Shown here: positions 35,886-46,035 of the stretch, one piece after another
Layout of the letters: each line of letters starts with the position of its first letter
Position numbering within the stretch: the first letter of the stretch is position 1
Assembly: GCA_002689445.1 (NCBI GenBank)
Contig: NZGC01000034.1
Coordinates: 1-49,303, forward strand
Length of the DNA: 49,303 nucleotides
Direction: 5' to 3'
DNA from: Gammaproteobacteria bacterium
GTDB lineage: Bacteria > Pseudomonadota > Gammaproteobacteria > Pseudomonadales > Azotimanducaceae
Translations under genes and position numbers: made by a program
Notes under the pieces: model-generated
Database searches by the model: none
Told to the model about the DNA's origin: nothing
The model's input: only the letters and a program-made list of their open reading frames with translations

Positions 35886-36894
35886 ATTTGCTTGGCCTTG
35901 GTTTTTTTATCTACTGCCGCTACCCCTTATTATGCGCTTGATTCCACGTGCCCAACGGCAAGAAGTGGCTTTACGCACCCCTCAGTTCCAGACAATGGCT
36001 GCCCTAGCTTCAGCGCCCGAGGCCCTCCGCCGACGCCTAGGATGGCGTTTGTTAATCGTACTGACCTGGTGCGCACTGGTGATTGCTGGCAGTCAGCCCA
36101 GATGGGTTGGGGACCCGATTTCTTTGCCGAGCACTGGCCGAGACTTGCTACTTGCTGTCGATATATCTGGGTCAATGGGTACCGAAGACATGACGCTGGG
36201 CGGCAGTGCTGTCACACGACTCGCAGCAGTTAAACACGTAGTCGGTGACTTCGTCGAGCGACGACGAGGGGACCGTTTGGGACTCATTCTCTTCGGGAGT
36301 CAGGCTTATCTTCAAGCGCCACTCACTTTTGATCGAATCACCGTCAATGCCCTCTTGACGGAAACCCCTCTCGGAATAGCCGGCGGGAAAACGGCTATCG
36401 GTGATGCGATCGGCCTAGCGGTGAAGCGCCTTCTAAATCGTCCCGCTGAAAACCGGGTCCTCATCCTGCTTACCGATGGCGTGAACAATGTGGGTGAGGT
36501 AAGCCCCCTACAGGCTGCGCAATTAGCGGCGCAAGAAGGCATTACCATCTACACCATTGGCTTTGGGGCGGACCAGATGGAAGTCAAAGGCTTACTCTTT
36601 GATCGAACCGTAAACCCATCCGCCGAGCTCGACACTCAAACCCTAACCGACATCGCTGCGTTAACCGGTGGTGTCTATCAGCGCGCGAGGTCCACCGAGG
36701 AACTGGCTGGCATCTATGAAGCGCTTGATCGCCTCGAACCTATCGAGGTTGATCAGGAAACGTTCCGACCTGAGAAATCCTTGTATTTTTGGCCCATGGG
36801 AATTGCGTTTGTGCTCAGCTTGGTCACAGCTTGCCTTTGGCTATTTCGCAACCAAAGAACCGCCAAGCATTCACTCGATGAGGCCGGGCCATGA
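35878..36894 (+). CDS. BatA-like vWA membrane protein
   Basis: The 338-residue product has an N-terminal helix pair (about 6-20 and 54-72), a vWA domain with an intact metal site (LLLAVDISGSMG, then the Thr and ILLTDGVNN Asp loop), and a C-terminal helix (about 305-325). It is the BatA member, first described in the Bacteroides aerotolerance operon. GGAGGA precedes the ATG. It overlaps the next gene by ATGA. Confidence 0.9.
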   Translation: MLEFAWPWFFYLLPLPLIMRLIPRAQRQEVALRTPQFQTMAALASAPEALRRRLGWRLLIVLTWCALVIAGSQPRWVGDPISLPSTGRDLLLAVDISGSMGTEDMTLGGSAVTRLAAVKHVVGDFVERRRGDRLGLILFGSQAYLQAPLTFDRITVNALLTETPLGIAGGKTAIGDAIGLAVKRLLNRPAENRVLILLTDGVNNVGEVSPLQAAQLAAQEGITIYTIGFGADQMEVKGLLFDRTVNPSAELDTQTLTDIAALTGGVYQRARSTEELAGIYEALDRLEPIEVDQETFRPEKSLYFWPMGIAFVLSLVTACLWLFRNQRTAKHSLDEAGP

Positions 36895-38675
36895 GTCTTC
36901 TTTCCGACTTTCATTTTATTCGGCCCTTGTGGTTGTTGGCGCTGCCTGCTGCGATCCTCGTCGGATTTTTACTTTATCGACATCTCTCTCTTGCTTCTTC
37001 CTGGAAATCGGCGATCGATCCGGATCTTGCTCAAGCATTGCTGGTACAACCGAAACATCGCCCAACGATGAACCCCATCCCCTTGCTCGTGCTCACTTGG
37101 ATCATCAGCACCCTCGCTTTGGCCGGCCCGACCTGGCAGAAAGTGCCGCAACCCATCCTTGAGCGAGAAGATGCCCTCGTCATTATTCTTGACTTAACCT
37201 GGTCCATGTATTCGAGCGATGTCGCGCCGAATCGTTTAACCAATGCCAAGAGAAAAATCACCGATCTACTCAAGGGACGTGACGAGGGCGTTACTGCCCT
37301 TGTGGTGTTTGCCGGAGACGCTCATGCAGTATCTCCCCTTACCGACGACACCAAAACCATCCTAGCCATGTTACCTGCGCTTGGCCCTGAGATTATGCCT
37401 GCACCCGGGTCCTCTCTTGCACCCGCCCTAGCGCGAGCTGAACAGTTGTTTGCCTCTGCTGAGGCCAATTCGGGCCGAGTACTCATCATTACCGACGAAA
37501 TTCGTGATCCAGGGGCCGCACTGGCTGCTCGACGCAATCTTGGTAAGCAATTTTCCATATCCATCATGGCGGTGGGTACCGAGGCGGGCGCTCCCATTAA
37601 GCTACCTGCCCAACTGGGTGATACCTTTATGAAAGATGCGCGGGGGAACCTCATCATTCCTCAACTTGCAATGACTGCCCTCGAAACTTTTGCAAACGAG
37701 AGCGGTGCTGATATCAAGCAGCTCGATCTGTTGAGCAATGACATAGAACAATACCTTGAGCCTCCCGTCGCTTTGACCGACACCTTCCGACTGGTCGATC
37801 GAGACTTTGATTTATGGCGAGAGTTTGGTCCCTATTTGATTTTCGTACTTGTGCCGCTGGTACTTGCGGGCTTTCGTCGCGGCTGGCTTTGGTTGCTCCC
37901 TCTGATGGTAATCCTGCCTTCAGATCAAGCCATCGCTTCAACCTTTTGGGAAGATCTATGGTCAACCCGAGATCAGCAAGGGCAAGCGCTCATGCAATCC
38001 GGTGACCCTGCCGCAGCCGCGGAACGATTCGAAGATCCACTTTGGCGCAGCACCGCTCTGTATCGCAGCGATGATTACCCAGCTGCAGCCGAAAGCTTTT
38101 CATCTCTGGATTCCGAGCTGGCTCATTATAATCGCGGCAATGCTCTGGCCAGGGCCGGTGATCTACAAGGGGCCATTGATGCCTACGAAACTGTCCTTGA
38201 ATTCAATCAAGATCATGCGGACGCTCAATTTAACAAGGACCTTGTAGAGCAATTACTCGAGCAACAGGAGCAAGCATCGCAACAGTCCTCTGAAGAGGAT
38301 CCTAGTGACGATCAAAACTCGAACGACAATTCCCAAAACGACTCAAGCCAACAGAACGACCAATCCTCGGAAGATGAAGAGGAATCGTCGCCCGAATCTT
38401 CTCAAAGCGAACCCGAGGAAGGCGACAATTCGCAAGAGGAGGAAGAGGAAGCAAGTCAAGCGTCTAATAATGACGCCGACGAAGCCGCCCCAGAAGAGCA
38501 AGCCTCACTTGAGGAAGCCGCACTTACAGATGAAGAAGCTCAGGCTCTCGATCAATGGCTCAAGCGGGTCCCTGACGATCCTGGAGGATTATTGCGACGC
38601 AAATTCGAACAACAATTTGAAACTCGAGTTCGCGAGGGTGAAATTACTCAGCAAGACTTTGAGAGGAACTGGTAA
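36891..38675 (+). CDS. BatB-BatC fusion: vWA plus TPR protein
   Basis: The 594-residue protein joins two parts. Residues 1-345 are BatB-like: helices at about 13-30, 62-80 and 308-340 flank a vWA domain with the metal-site segment VIILDLTWSM. The usual DxSxS is DxTxS here, and ITDE replaces TDG. Residues 355-450 hold TPR-type repeats (AHYNRGNALARAGDLQGAID), as in BatC. Residues 450-555 are a very acidic, Ser/Asn/Gln-rich low-complexity linker, and the end (RVPDDPGGLLRRKFEQQF) is the conserved BatC tail. The whole is membrane-bound. Confidence 0.88.
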   Translation: MSLLSDFHFIRPLWLLALPAAILVGFLLYRHLSLASSWKSAIDPDLAQALLVQPKHRPTMNPIPLLVLTWIISTLALAGPTWQKVPQPILEREDALVIILDLTWSMYSSDVAPNRLTNAKRKITDLLKGRDEGVTALVVFAGDAHAVSPLTDDTKTILAMLPALGPEIMPAPGSSLAPALARAEQLFASAEANSGRVLIITDEIRDPGAALAARRNLGKQFSISIMAVGTEAGAPIKLPAQLGDTFMKDARGNLIIPQLAMTALETFANESGADIKQLDLLSNDIEQYLEPPVALTDTFRLVDRDFDLWREFGPYLIFVLVPLVLAGFRRGWLWLLPLMVILPSDQAIASTFWEDLWSTRDQQGQALMQSGDPAAAAERFEDPLWRSTALYRSDDYPAAAESFSSLDSELAHYNRGNALARAGDLQGAIDAYETVLEFNQDHADAQFNKDLVEQLLEQQEQASQQSSEEDPSDDQNSNDNSQNDSSQQNDQSSEDEEESSPESSQSEPEEGDNSQEEEEEASQASNNDADEAAPEEQASLEEAALTDEEAQALDQWLKRVPDDPGGLLRRKFEQQFETRVREGEITQQDFERNW

Positions 38676-40345
38676 TGAGTAAACGACTGTGTTGGTTAGC
38701 ATTAGCACTACTCCTTGGCGAGCTGCTGTTTGGCGAGCTATCCAACGCCGCCGTGACTGCGACCGTTGATCGCAATCAAATCAGCGAGTTTGATTTACTC
38801 ACCCTCACGGTACGGGTCACCGATCGAGCCAACGTTGAACCCGATTGGCAAGTGCTCGATAAGGATTTCCAATTGGTCAATCAACAATCCCAGCAAAACT
38901 CGTCCATATCTTTGGTCAACGGTCGGCAAACCAGTCGAACCTATGTGGACTACCAAGTTACCCTTCGACCGAGACGCCAAGGCAACTTAGTCATCCCAGC
39001 GATCGTCATTGGAACCGAGCGAACAAATCCCATCACGATCGCCGTGTTGCCTCAATCCGCAGCCCTAACCAATCAAATGCGGCAAGTCTTATTCTTCGAG
39101 ACACTGGTCGACCAGACAGAGATCTATGTTCAAGCCCAACTTCTGTATACCGTTCGGCTCTATTATGCGGACTCCATTTCAGGGGACTTTCCTGCTCCCC
39201 CCGACCTTGACAATGCCGTCGTTGAAATCATCGAAAATGAAAAGCGGTTTGAAACCGTGGTAAATAATCGACGGTATTATGTGCTTGAGAAACGCTATGC
39301 CATTTTTCCACAAGCCAGTGGGACGTTGATGCTACCACCCGAGTCCTTTGTGGGCACCCGGGGACGGGGCGGTCTATTTTCGGCAAGAGAGCGCATTAAT
39401 GCCAGCTCCGAGGGCCACCAGATCAGGGTTCTACCGGTTCCTGACAGTTACCAAGGTCAGTCCTGGCTGCCAGCCCAGGAGGTTACTCTACGTTCGGTGA
39501 TGAACAAACCTGATAGTCCTTTGGTGGTCGGAGATGCGATCAATCAGGTGATTACATTGCAGGCCGCTGGCGTCACCGGGGCGTTACTGCCTGAGCTCGC
39601 CTATCCCGACAGCTCAGACGCCAGAATTTATATTGATCAACCTGTCATCGAGGAGTTTGCGTCAGAGGCCGGCATTGCTTCTGAATCCGTGCTCACCATC
39701 GGTATCGTACCGACCGCCGAGGGGACTTTAACCTTACCCGCCCTCACCGTCTCTTGGTGGGATACACAAGCAGACAAACCCCGACAGACCACACTCGAAG
39801 GGTTCAGTCTCTCTGTCGGCGCCTCGCCCGTCATTCGCACCAATCAACCCCTTACGCCCCCATCGCCTCCTTTATCGGCGCCTGACAACCCACAGTTTAC
39901 GGCCCTGCAGAACCGCATTGAGCAGTTGATTTGGTTGGTCGCTCTCGTCACTTGTGCCTGGTTGGCCACCGCGTTCGGATGGTTGCGCTCCAATAGAACA
40001 CCCAAGGTGGTCGACTCGGTGGTTTCGATCCGCGAATACGAACTTGGTCGCCTGAAACGGGCGCTAAAAAAGCATGATGCGGAAGGCACCCTGGCCGAAC
40101 TCCAACACTGGCGCCAAGCCGTTTATCCTGAAATGCAGTCTCTAGCCGATGTCGCTCGCCTAGAGCCTAGGTTGCGGCAAATGCTCAATGATCTTGAAGC
40201 GGATCGCTATCGAGGTATCGGCGGTCAACATCCATGGGATCCTGCGGCATTGCTGAGCCTGATTGAAGCGTTAACCGCCGAAGCAGACGCCAGGACGTCG
40301 CCAACGAGCGGCCTCGCTGCAGGCAGCATCAACCCTACCTTTTAA
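38675..40345 (+). CDS. BatD family protein
   Basis: The 556-residue product has a signal peptide (about 1-26), an extracytoplasmic oxygen-tolerance/BatD domain beginning VTATVDRNQISEFDLLTLTV with beta-rich repeats, a membrane helix at about residues 417-437, and a cytoplasmic C-terminal domain. It ends the MoxR/Bat operon, starting in a TAATG overlap with the fusion gene. BatD proteins are thought to act at the envelope with the Bat vWA proteins; the task here is not known. Confidence 0.88.
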   Translation: MSKRLCWLALALLLGELLFGELSNAAVTATVDRNQISEFDLLTLTVRVTDRANVEPDWQVLDKDFQLVNQQSQQNSSISLVNGRQTSRTYVDYQVTLRPRRQGNLVIPAIVIGTERTNPITIAVLPQSAALTNQMRQVLFFETLVDQTEIYVQAQLLYTVRLYYADSISGDFPAPPDLDNAVVEIIENEKRFETVVNNRRYYVLEKRYAIFPQASGTLMLPPESFVGTRGRGGLFSARERINASSEGHQIRVLPVPDSYQGQSWLPAQEVTLRSVMNKPDSPLVVGDAINQVITLQAAGVTGALLPELAYPDSSDARIYIDQPVIEEFASEAGIASESVLTIGIVPTAEGTLTLPALTVSWWDTQADKPRQTTLEGFSLSVGASPVIRTNQPLTPPSPPLSAPDNPQFTALQNRIEQLIWLVALVTCAWLATAFGWLRSNRTPKVVDSVVSIREYELGRLKRALKKHDAEGTLAELQHWRQAVYPEMQSLADVARLEPRLRQMLNDLEADRYRGIGGQHPWDPAALLSLIEALTAEADARTSPTSGLAAGSINPTF

Positions 40346-40377
40346 TCTCGAGTCCCTTGCTTGTCGATTAAGGCGTC

Positions 40378-40395
40378 TCGATAAGAGCTTATCGA
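40378..40395. terminator. Palindrome between BatD and pepN
   Basis: TCGATAAG-AG-CTTATCGA is a perfect 8-bp inverted repeat between the convergent batD and pepN stop codons. Only three T follow on the plus strand, so any terminator activity would be weak. Confidence 0.4.
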
Positions 40396-40396
40396 T

Positions 40397-43075
40397 TTAG
40401 GCCAAGGACTTAGTCACCACTTCATAGACGTCCGACGACAGCTCGCCTGAGGCCAATATTGCCTCAAGCGCTCCTCGCATCAGGACGCCGTACTGATCAT
40501 CAAACTTTCGCCAGCCCGTAAGTGGCCCTAGCATTCTTGACGCCATCTGTGGATTAAAGCCATTGAGTTCAATCACCTTATCGGCCAAGAGCCGATAACC
40601 CTGCCCTCCTCTCTCATGAAACGCCATGGGATTACCTGCAGCAAAGGACCACAACACGCTACGCATTCGATTCGGTGTTTGCATCGTAAAGGCCGAATGC
40701 TGCATCAACGCTTCAATTCTCATCAGGGCACCCGGTCGGGTGCCACTGGCTTGAATCGCAAACCACTGATCCACCACCAACGCTTCCTTCGACCAGCGAT
40801 CATAAAATTCAGCCAGAGCACTTCGGCGCAAGTCCTCCGCATCTGGTAAATTTGAATTCTCAATGACCCGCAGCGCTGCCGACACATCAGTCATATTGTC
40901 TTGACGCTTGAACTGGGTCATTGCCAACGGTAAAGCATCCGCATGCCCCGCCTCCACAAGGTAAGACAGCGCCACATTTTTGATCGACCTTGCAGCCACG
41001 GATTGCGAATCGACCAAGTAGTCGCCAGAAGCATCGTACAGATCGTAAATCTCCCGGAGGCGATTTGCGTGCGCCTGCGCGATGGCCCCTCTCACCTGGT
41101 CCCGCGCCTCGATCAACTTTAGGACATCAACAGACTCCTGCAACTCAATCAGATACTGAGGCGAGGGTAACGTCAGCAAAAGACTCACCAGTTCCGCATC
41201 AAAATTGGGATCTGCATTGCCGCGAATCGCTTTGTCCAACTGATGTCCCACCGTCTCGATCAATGCCGCATTCACGGCTTCGGCATCGGTTGCCGTCCCA
41301 CCCCGCTCTACCGTCTGAATCGCCTGCACCGCCAGACGTTGCCCCGCATCCCATCGATTGAACGGATCACTGTCGTGTCTGGCCAAAAAGGCGAGATCTT
41401 CTGCACTTTCGTCAACGATGATTTTAATAGGCGCCGAGAATTCTCGCCCAATCGAAAGCACGGGACATTGCGGCAAACCGGTGAATTCAAATGTTTGCTG
41501 CGGCTCGCGCAGGGACAAGACCTGACTCCTACCTCCATTTGGGTTGATTTCGGCACCAGCGAAATCAAAATCTTGACCATCGGGCCCGATCAAACCGACC
41601 GTGATCGGCAAGTGTAAGGGCAACTTATCCGGCTGCCCCGGCGTTGGCGGCGTCGACTGCGCTAACGTCAAGGTATACGTCGACGTCGCCTGATCAAAGC
41701 GACCCTCGGCTTCAATGACGGGCGTACCCGCTTGCTCGTACCAGCGTCTAAACTGATTAAGGTCTGCACCGGTGGCATCTTCCATCGCACGCACAAAATC
41801 GTCTGTGGTCACCGCTTCGCCATCATGGCGATCAAAATACAAATCCGTACCCGCACGAAAGGATTCGGCCCCTAACAGAGTGTGGAGCATACGAACGACC
41901 TCGGCTCCCTTTTCGTAGACGGTTGCTGTGTAGAAGTTGTTAATTTCGATAAACGAGGGCGGTCGTATGGGATGGGCCATCGGTCCAGCATCCTCAGGAA
42001 ATTGAGCCGCTCGCAGCACTGACACATCTCTCACTCGACAGGCGCCGCGGGACCATCGATCGGCAGAGAATTGTTGATCTCGCAGCACAGTAAAACCTTC
42101 TTTTAAGCTCAACTGGAACCAATCCCGACAGGTAACTCGATTGCCGGACCAATTGTGGAAGTACTCATGAGCCACCACCGACTCTACCCGCTGAAACCCT
42201 GCATCGCTGGTAGTATCTTGATGCGCCAGGACACAAGACGTATTAAAAATATTTAAGCCCTTGTTCTCCATCGCGCCCATGTTAAAACTCTCGACCGCTA
42301 CAATCATAAAAATGTCTAAGTCGTACTCTCGGCCGTAGGCTTGTTCATCCCATGCCATCGATGCCTTGAGGCTCGACATTGCAAAGTCAACCTGCCCTAT
42401 ATTGTGCGCTTCGGTAAAAATTTGTAGCGTTACTTCGCGACCCGATTCGGTCACAAAGACATCCTCAACATGAGCCAAGTCACCAGCTACTAGCGCAAAC
42501 AAGTAAGCCGGCTTTTTGAACGGATCACGCCAGGTGACTCGATGACGATCCCCTTTGATCTCTCGATCGACGGCATTACCGTTTGACAGAAGAACCGGGT
42601 ATTGAGCGCTATCCGCCTCAATGGTTGTTTCAAAGGTTGACATCACATCTGGCCGATCAAGATACCAAGTAATGTTTCTGAAACCTTCCGCTTCACACTG
42701 GGTGCACAGCATGTCGCCAGATTGATAGAGACCCGATAGCGCGAGGTTTTCTTGCGGACGCAGCAGAACCTCAGTTTGTAACTCAAAAGTATCCGGAACG
42801 TCTTGTAGCGTTAAGCGGCCGCTTTCAAGTTGATATTCGTTATTGAGCAGCGATCGCCCATCGACACAGACCGACAAGGTCTCGAGCGTCGGTCCCCCGT
42901 GTAGCTCGAGCGCCGCTGAAGAATCATCTGCTTCGGGATTACGTCGCATGGCCAATCGACTGACCACCCGAACCGTTTCATCTTCTACCGACACGTTCAG
43001 TATCGTCGTGTCAATGAGAAATGATGACACCTCGTAGTCTTTTAAAAATATCGCCTTGGGTTGTCCGTCCTGCAT
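40397..43075 (-). CDS. pepN: Aminopeptidase N
   Basis: The 892-residue M1 zinc metallopeptidase has GAMENKGLNIF (substrate N-terminus binding) and HEYFHNWSGNRVTCRDWFQL followed by KEG, giving the HExxH-x18-E zinc site around residue 300. It is the gammaproteobacterial PepN type, with the long C-terminal helical domain ending near FDDQYGVLMRGALEAIL. It releases N-terminal residues from peptides in the cytoplasm. GAGGAAG precedes the ATG. Confidence 0.97.
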   Translation of the reverse strand: MQDGQPKAIFLKDYEVSSFLIDTTILNVSVEDETVRVVSRLAMRRNPEADDSSAALELHGGPTLETLSVCVDGRSLLNNEYQLESGRLTLQDVPDTFELQTEVLLRPQENLALSGLYQSGDMLCTQCEAEGFRNITWYLDRPDVMSTFETTIEADSAQYPVLLSNGNAVDREIKGDRHRVTWRDPFKKPAYLFALVAGDLAHVEDVFVTESGREVTLQIFTEAHNIGQVDFAMSSLKASMAWDEQAYGREYDLDIFMIVAVESFNMGAMENKGLNIFNTSCVLAHQDTTSDAGFQRVESVVAHEYFHNWSGNRVTCRDWFQLSLKEGFTVLRDQQFSADRWSRGACRVRDVSVLRAAQFPEDAGPMAHPIRPPSFIEINNFYTATVYEKGAEVVRMLHTLLGAESFRAGTDLYFDRHDGEAVTTDDFVRAMEDATGADLNQFRRWYEQAGTPVIEAEGRFDQATSTYTLTLAQSTPPTPGQPDKLPLHLPITVGLIGPDGQDFDFAGAEINPNGGRSQVLSLREPQQTFEFTGLPQCPVLSIGREFSAPIKIIVDESAEDLAFLARHDSDPFNRWDAGQRLAVQAIQTVERGGTATDAEAVNAALIETVGHQLDKAIRGNADPNFDAELVSLLLTLPSPQYLIELQESVDVLKLIEARDQVRGAIAQAHANRLREIYDLYDASGDYLVDSQSVAARSIKNVALSYLVEAGHADALPLAMTQFKRQDNMTDVSAALRVIENSNLPDAEDLRRSALAEFYDRWSKEALVVDQWFAIQASGTRPGALMRIEALMQHSAFTMQTPNRMRSVLWSFAAGNPMAFHERGGQGYRLLADKVIELNGFNPQMASRMLGPLTGWRKFDDQYGVLMRGALEAILASGELSSDVYEVVTKSLA

Positions 43076-43261
43076 TACTTCCTCGCTCTCATTTGTTCGC
43101 GCAACTTAGGTTCAGTCAACATACGTGCTCTGAACCCTATTCTGCCCTTTGGTAAACCAGGGTGACGACGCACCCTCGCCCGCTATTCTACATCAAGCCT
43201 TATGCCAGAGAGCGAAACAAGGGCAACGGCAGCATAAGTCAATTTCTGGTAGGATGACGAT

Positions 43262-44077
43262 ATGCGAGGTCAACTGTCTAAAATGCGCTGCCACCCCTCC
43301 GATCCGGTGGAATACTCCCTCGATGTCGGGGGTGAAACCATCTCGGTCAATGCTTTGATCGGGAGAAAAATTCGGCTTGAATTTGAACAGAAGATCGTTT
43401 GTCAGCATTGCGGGCGAACGACCAAAAAGAGTTTTTCGCAGGGTTATTGTTATCCCTGTTTTCAATCTTTAGCCGCTTGCGACTTATGTATTATGAGTCC
43501 CGATCGTTGTCACTTTCATTTAGGCACTTGCCGAGACGAGGACTTTGCCAGCACTTTTTGTATGCAACCGCATCGCGTGTACCTGGCCAATTCAACGGGT
43601 CTAAAAGTCGGTATTACTCGAGCTGAAAATCTGCCCATGCGGTGGTTGGACCAAGGCGCGACCCAGGGCCTTGTTATTATGACGACAGCGACTCGTCGTC
43701 AATCAGGACTCATCGAGGCGGCGTTAAAAGTCCATGTAAGCGATCGAACCCAATGGCAGAGGATGTTGAAAGGACCAGGCGACGTCATTGATTTGGAGGC
43801 AGAGCGAGACCGACTGTTGGCGGAAGCTAGTGATGCCATCACAGAGATCATCAACGCGCATCCGTCTGGAGATATCCAGCTCACGAGCACAGCTGAACCC
43901 CAAGCATTTCGTTATCCAGTGGAGATTTATCCGGAGAAAGTTAAATCGCATAATCTGGAGAAGCTACCTGTTCTCGAGGGTATTATTCACGGCATCAAGG
44001 GGCAATACCTCATTCTCGACCACACCGTCATCAATATTCGAAAATACACCAGTTACCAGATTAATCTTACCTATTAG
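43262..44077 (+). CDS. DUF2797 zinc-site protein
   Basis: The 271-residue protein matches the DUF2797 family. It has three CxxC pairs (CQHC, CYPC, CDLC) and further Cys/His in the next 25 residues (RCHFHLGTC), suggesting a zinc-binding module at about residues 42-105. A basic/acidic C-terminal domain follows. Family function is unknown. AGGA precedes the ATG. Its 3' end overlaps the convergent rhomboid gene by 11 nt. Confidence 0.8.
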   Translation: MRGQLSKMRCHPSDPVEYSLDVGGETISVNALIGRKIRLEFEQKIVCQHCGRTTKKSFSQGYCYPCFQSLAACDLCIMSPDRCHFHLGTCRDEDFASTFCMQPHRVYLANSTGLKVGITRAENLPMRWLDQGATQGLVIMTTATRRQSGLIEAALKVHVSDRTQWQRMLKGPGDVIDLEAERDRLLAEASDAITEIINAHPSGDIQLTSTAEPQAFRYPVEIYPEKVKSHNLEKLPVLEGIIHGIKGQYLILDHTVINIRKYTSYQINLTY

Positions 44078-44939
44078 CCGATGCAGACACCGCTGAGCTA
44101 GAGAAACAAAAGCCCAAGAGTACGCCAACCACGAATCCGCCTAGGTGCGCACCATTGGCAATAGATCCAAGACCGATCAAATCGAACAAGCCTGTAAAAC
44201 CCAACACCAAAAACCCCACCATCACCCAATAGGCAGCAGGGGCAAGACCGATGCGCGCTTTGGGCATCCGCCAATCCCACACCATGCAATATCCCAAGTA
44301 GGCGAATACCACGCCAGACATGCCACCAAACAGCGTCGGCCCTGTTAAAAACACCTGCAGAAGATTCGCTGATATTGCGGACACCAGCGTTAAAAAAAGA
44401 AACTTAAGCCCTCCATGCAACCGCTCGATGCGTCGCCCAAGCTCCCAAACCCAGAGCATATTGAAGGCCAGATGCATCCAACTGAAGTGGATTAGAGCCG
44501 GCGTCAATAATCGCCAATACTGATGGGATTCAAAGGTCGATGCCAGCGGTTCAAAGATCCAATAGTCCCCCATCAATGAAAAGGGCGTAATGGTCATCCA
44601 AGTTATCCATCCTGATAAGTCCCCTGAACTCGCGCTTAAACCTAACCCAATCAGCCCAAAGTTCAAAAGAATCAGGCCAGCGGTGAGCGGAAATTGTTTA
44701 CTATTAATCAAAAACCGCTGCCCGATACTGGCCGTCTTAGCGCCCTCACCGGTTGTCGCTTGCCAAACTCGGTACTGCTCAATGACGCCTTCAGCCGACT
44801 GCGCTTCTGGCACCCAAACCAATTGATAGACGCCATCTCGCGTAATTCGGTGCGGAATCCCCGCAAACGATAACGCTGTCGAGAAAGACTCAAGATTGAG
44901 ATCTCCGGGTAATTGTAGTGCTACGTAAAAAGCTGTCAT
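44067..44939 (-). CDS. Rhomboid family intramembrane serine protease
   Basis: The 290-residue protein has a soluble N-terminal domain (1-90) and six membrane helices. The catalytic Ser is residue 208 in GGMSGVVFAYLG and the catalytic His is residue 265 in NGAHLGG; HLAFNMLWVWELG lies at the conserved first loop. It resembles E. coli GlpG in size and layout. It cleaves membrane proteins within or near their helices. It starts 73 nt from the divergent xdhC gene. Confidence 0.9.
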   Translation of the reverse strand: MTAFYVALQLPGDLNLESFSTALSFAGIPHRITRDGVYQLVWVPEAQSAEGVIEQYRVWQATTGEGAKTASIGQRFLINSKQFPLTAGLILLNFGLIGLGLSASSGDLSGWITWMTITPFSLMGDYWIFEPLASTFESHQYWRLLTPALIHFSWMHLAFNMLWVWELGRRIERLHGGLKFLFLTLVSAISANLLQVFLTGPTLFGGMSGVVFAYLGYCMVWDWRMPKARIGLAPAAYWVMVGFLVLGFTGLFDLIGLGSIANGAHLGGFVVGVLLGFCFSSSAVSASANR

Positions 44940-45012
44940 TGTTTTGCCATGACTCCCCTGGGCTCAAAAATGTTGTAAACTGCCACCACCTAATTCTAAC
45001 CAAAAAACCACC

Positions 45013-46032
45013 ATGGCAATGGAAAACGCTGACCAACAAGTCCTTCGTGAGCTCTGTCACTGGCTGCGAGATGGACAGCCTAGCTGGCTATGCACCGTGG
45101 TTAAAACTTGGGGATCGTCTCCTCGTCCTATTGGTTCCTTATTGGCGTGCAATCGTTTAGGTCAAATTAAAGGCTCGCTATCTGGTGGGTGCATCGAGGA
45201 TGATCTGCTTGAGCGACTCACCGCAGGGACACTCGCCACTGCGGGTCCTGAGGTTATGGTATACGGTGTGAGCCAGGCGGAGACTGAACGATTTGGTTTA
45301 CCTTGTGGGGGACAACTTCATATCGTTATTGAACCCTTTTTAGATGAAACGCATCTTGAGACGCTTGAGACGATCGTTCGGCGCATCGAGGAAAGAGGCT
45401 GCATTGAGCGAAGTCTGAAAATTCCTTCCGGTCAAATGACGTTAGTTGAAACAGAGCGATTCAAACACCTGCACTTTGAGGGCGAGTTCAGTAACACAAC
45501 CGATTCCGGCGAAAAGACGTTGACGCAAACTTTTGGGCCGAGGCACCAATTATTCTTGATCGGTTGTGGTCAAGTCTCACAGTATCTTGCCGAAATGGCG
45601 AAAGCCTTGGACTACCATGTTATTGTCTGCGATCCGCGGCCGCATTTGATGGAGCAGTGGCCGATCGAGGGTGTGCAATTGATCACCAGCTATCCCGATG
45701 ACGCCATCCGAGCTCAGGCCACTGACGCACTGTCGGCTGTCATCGCCCTGACCCACGACCCTCGAATTGATGATATGGGGCTGATGGAAGCCTTTAACAC
45801 CGACGCCTATTTTATCGGGGCAATGGGCTCAACACGAACCTCAGCAAATCGGCGGGCCAGATTGCTAGAGCTTGAGGTCAGTGAACAGGATATCGCTCGG
45901 CTACACGCCCCAGTTGGACTACCAATTGGCAGTAAAACGCCGGCTGAGATAGCCGTCGCTATCCTGGCCCAACTGACCGCACTGCGCAGCACAGCGTCGA
46001 CGTTACAGGCCGATTTTCGAGCGGCGTCGTAA
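45013..46032 (+). CDS. XdhC family protein
   Basis: The 339-residue protein has the XdhC/CoxI N-terminal domain (WLCTVVKTWGSSPRPIGSLL, SGGCIEDDLL, GLPCGGQL) and a C-terminal Rossmann domain (LFLIGCGQVSQYLAEMA, FIGAMGSTRTSANRR). XdhC proteins bind molybdenum cofactor, help its sulfuration and insert it into xanthine-dehydrogenase-type enzymes. No such enzyme gene is in the window; only the next gene, a molybdopterin-nucleotidyltransferase relative, is linked. It is separated by 3 nt from that gene. Confidence 0.88.
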   Translation: MAMENADQQVLRELCHWLRDGQPSWLCTVVKTWGSSPRPIGSLLACNRLGQIKGSLSGGCIEDDLLERLTAGTLATAGPEVMVYGVSQAETERFGLPCGGQLHIVIEPFLDETHLETLETIVRRIEERGCIERSLKIPSGQMTLVETERFKHLHFEGEFSNTTDSGEKTLTQTFGPRHQLFLIGCGQVSQYLAEMAKALDYHVIVCDPRPHLMEQWPIEGVQLITSYPDDAIRAQATDALSAVIALTHDPRIDDMGLMEAFNTDAYFIGAMGSTRTSANRRARLLELEVSEQDIARLHAPVGLPIGSKTPAEIAVAILAQLTALRSTASTLQADFRAAS

Positions 46033-46035
46033 GCC

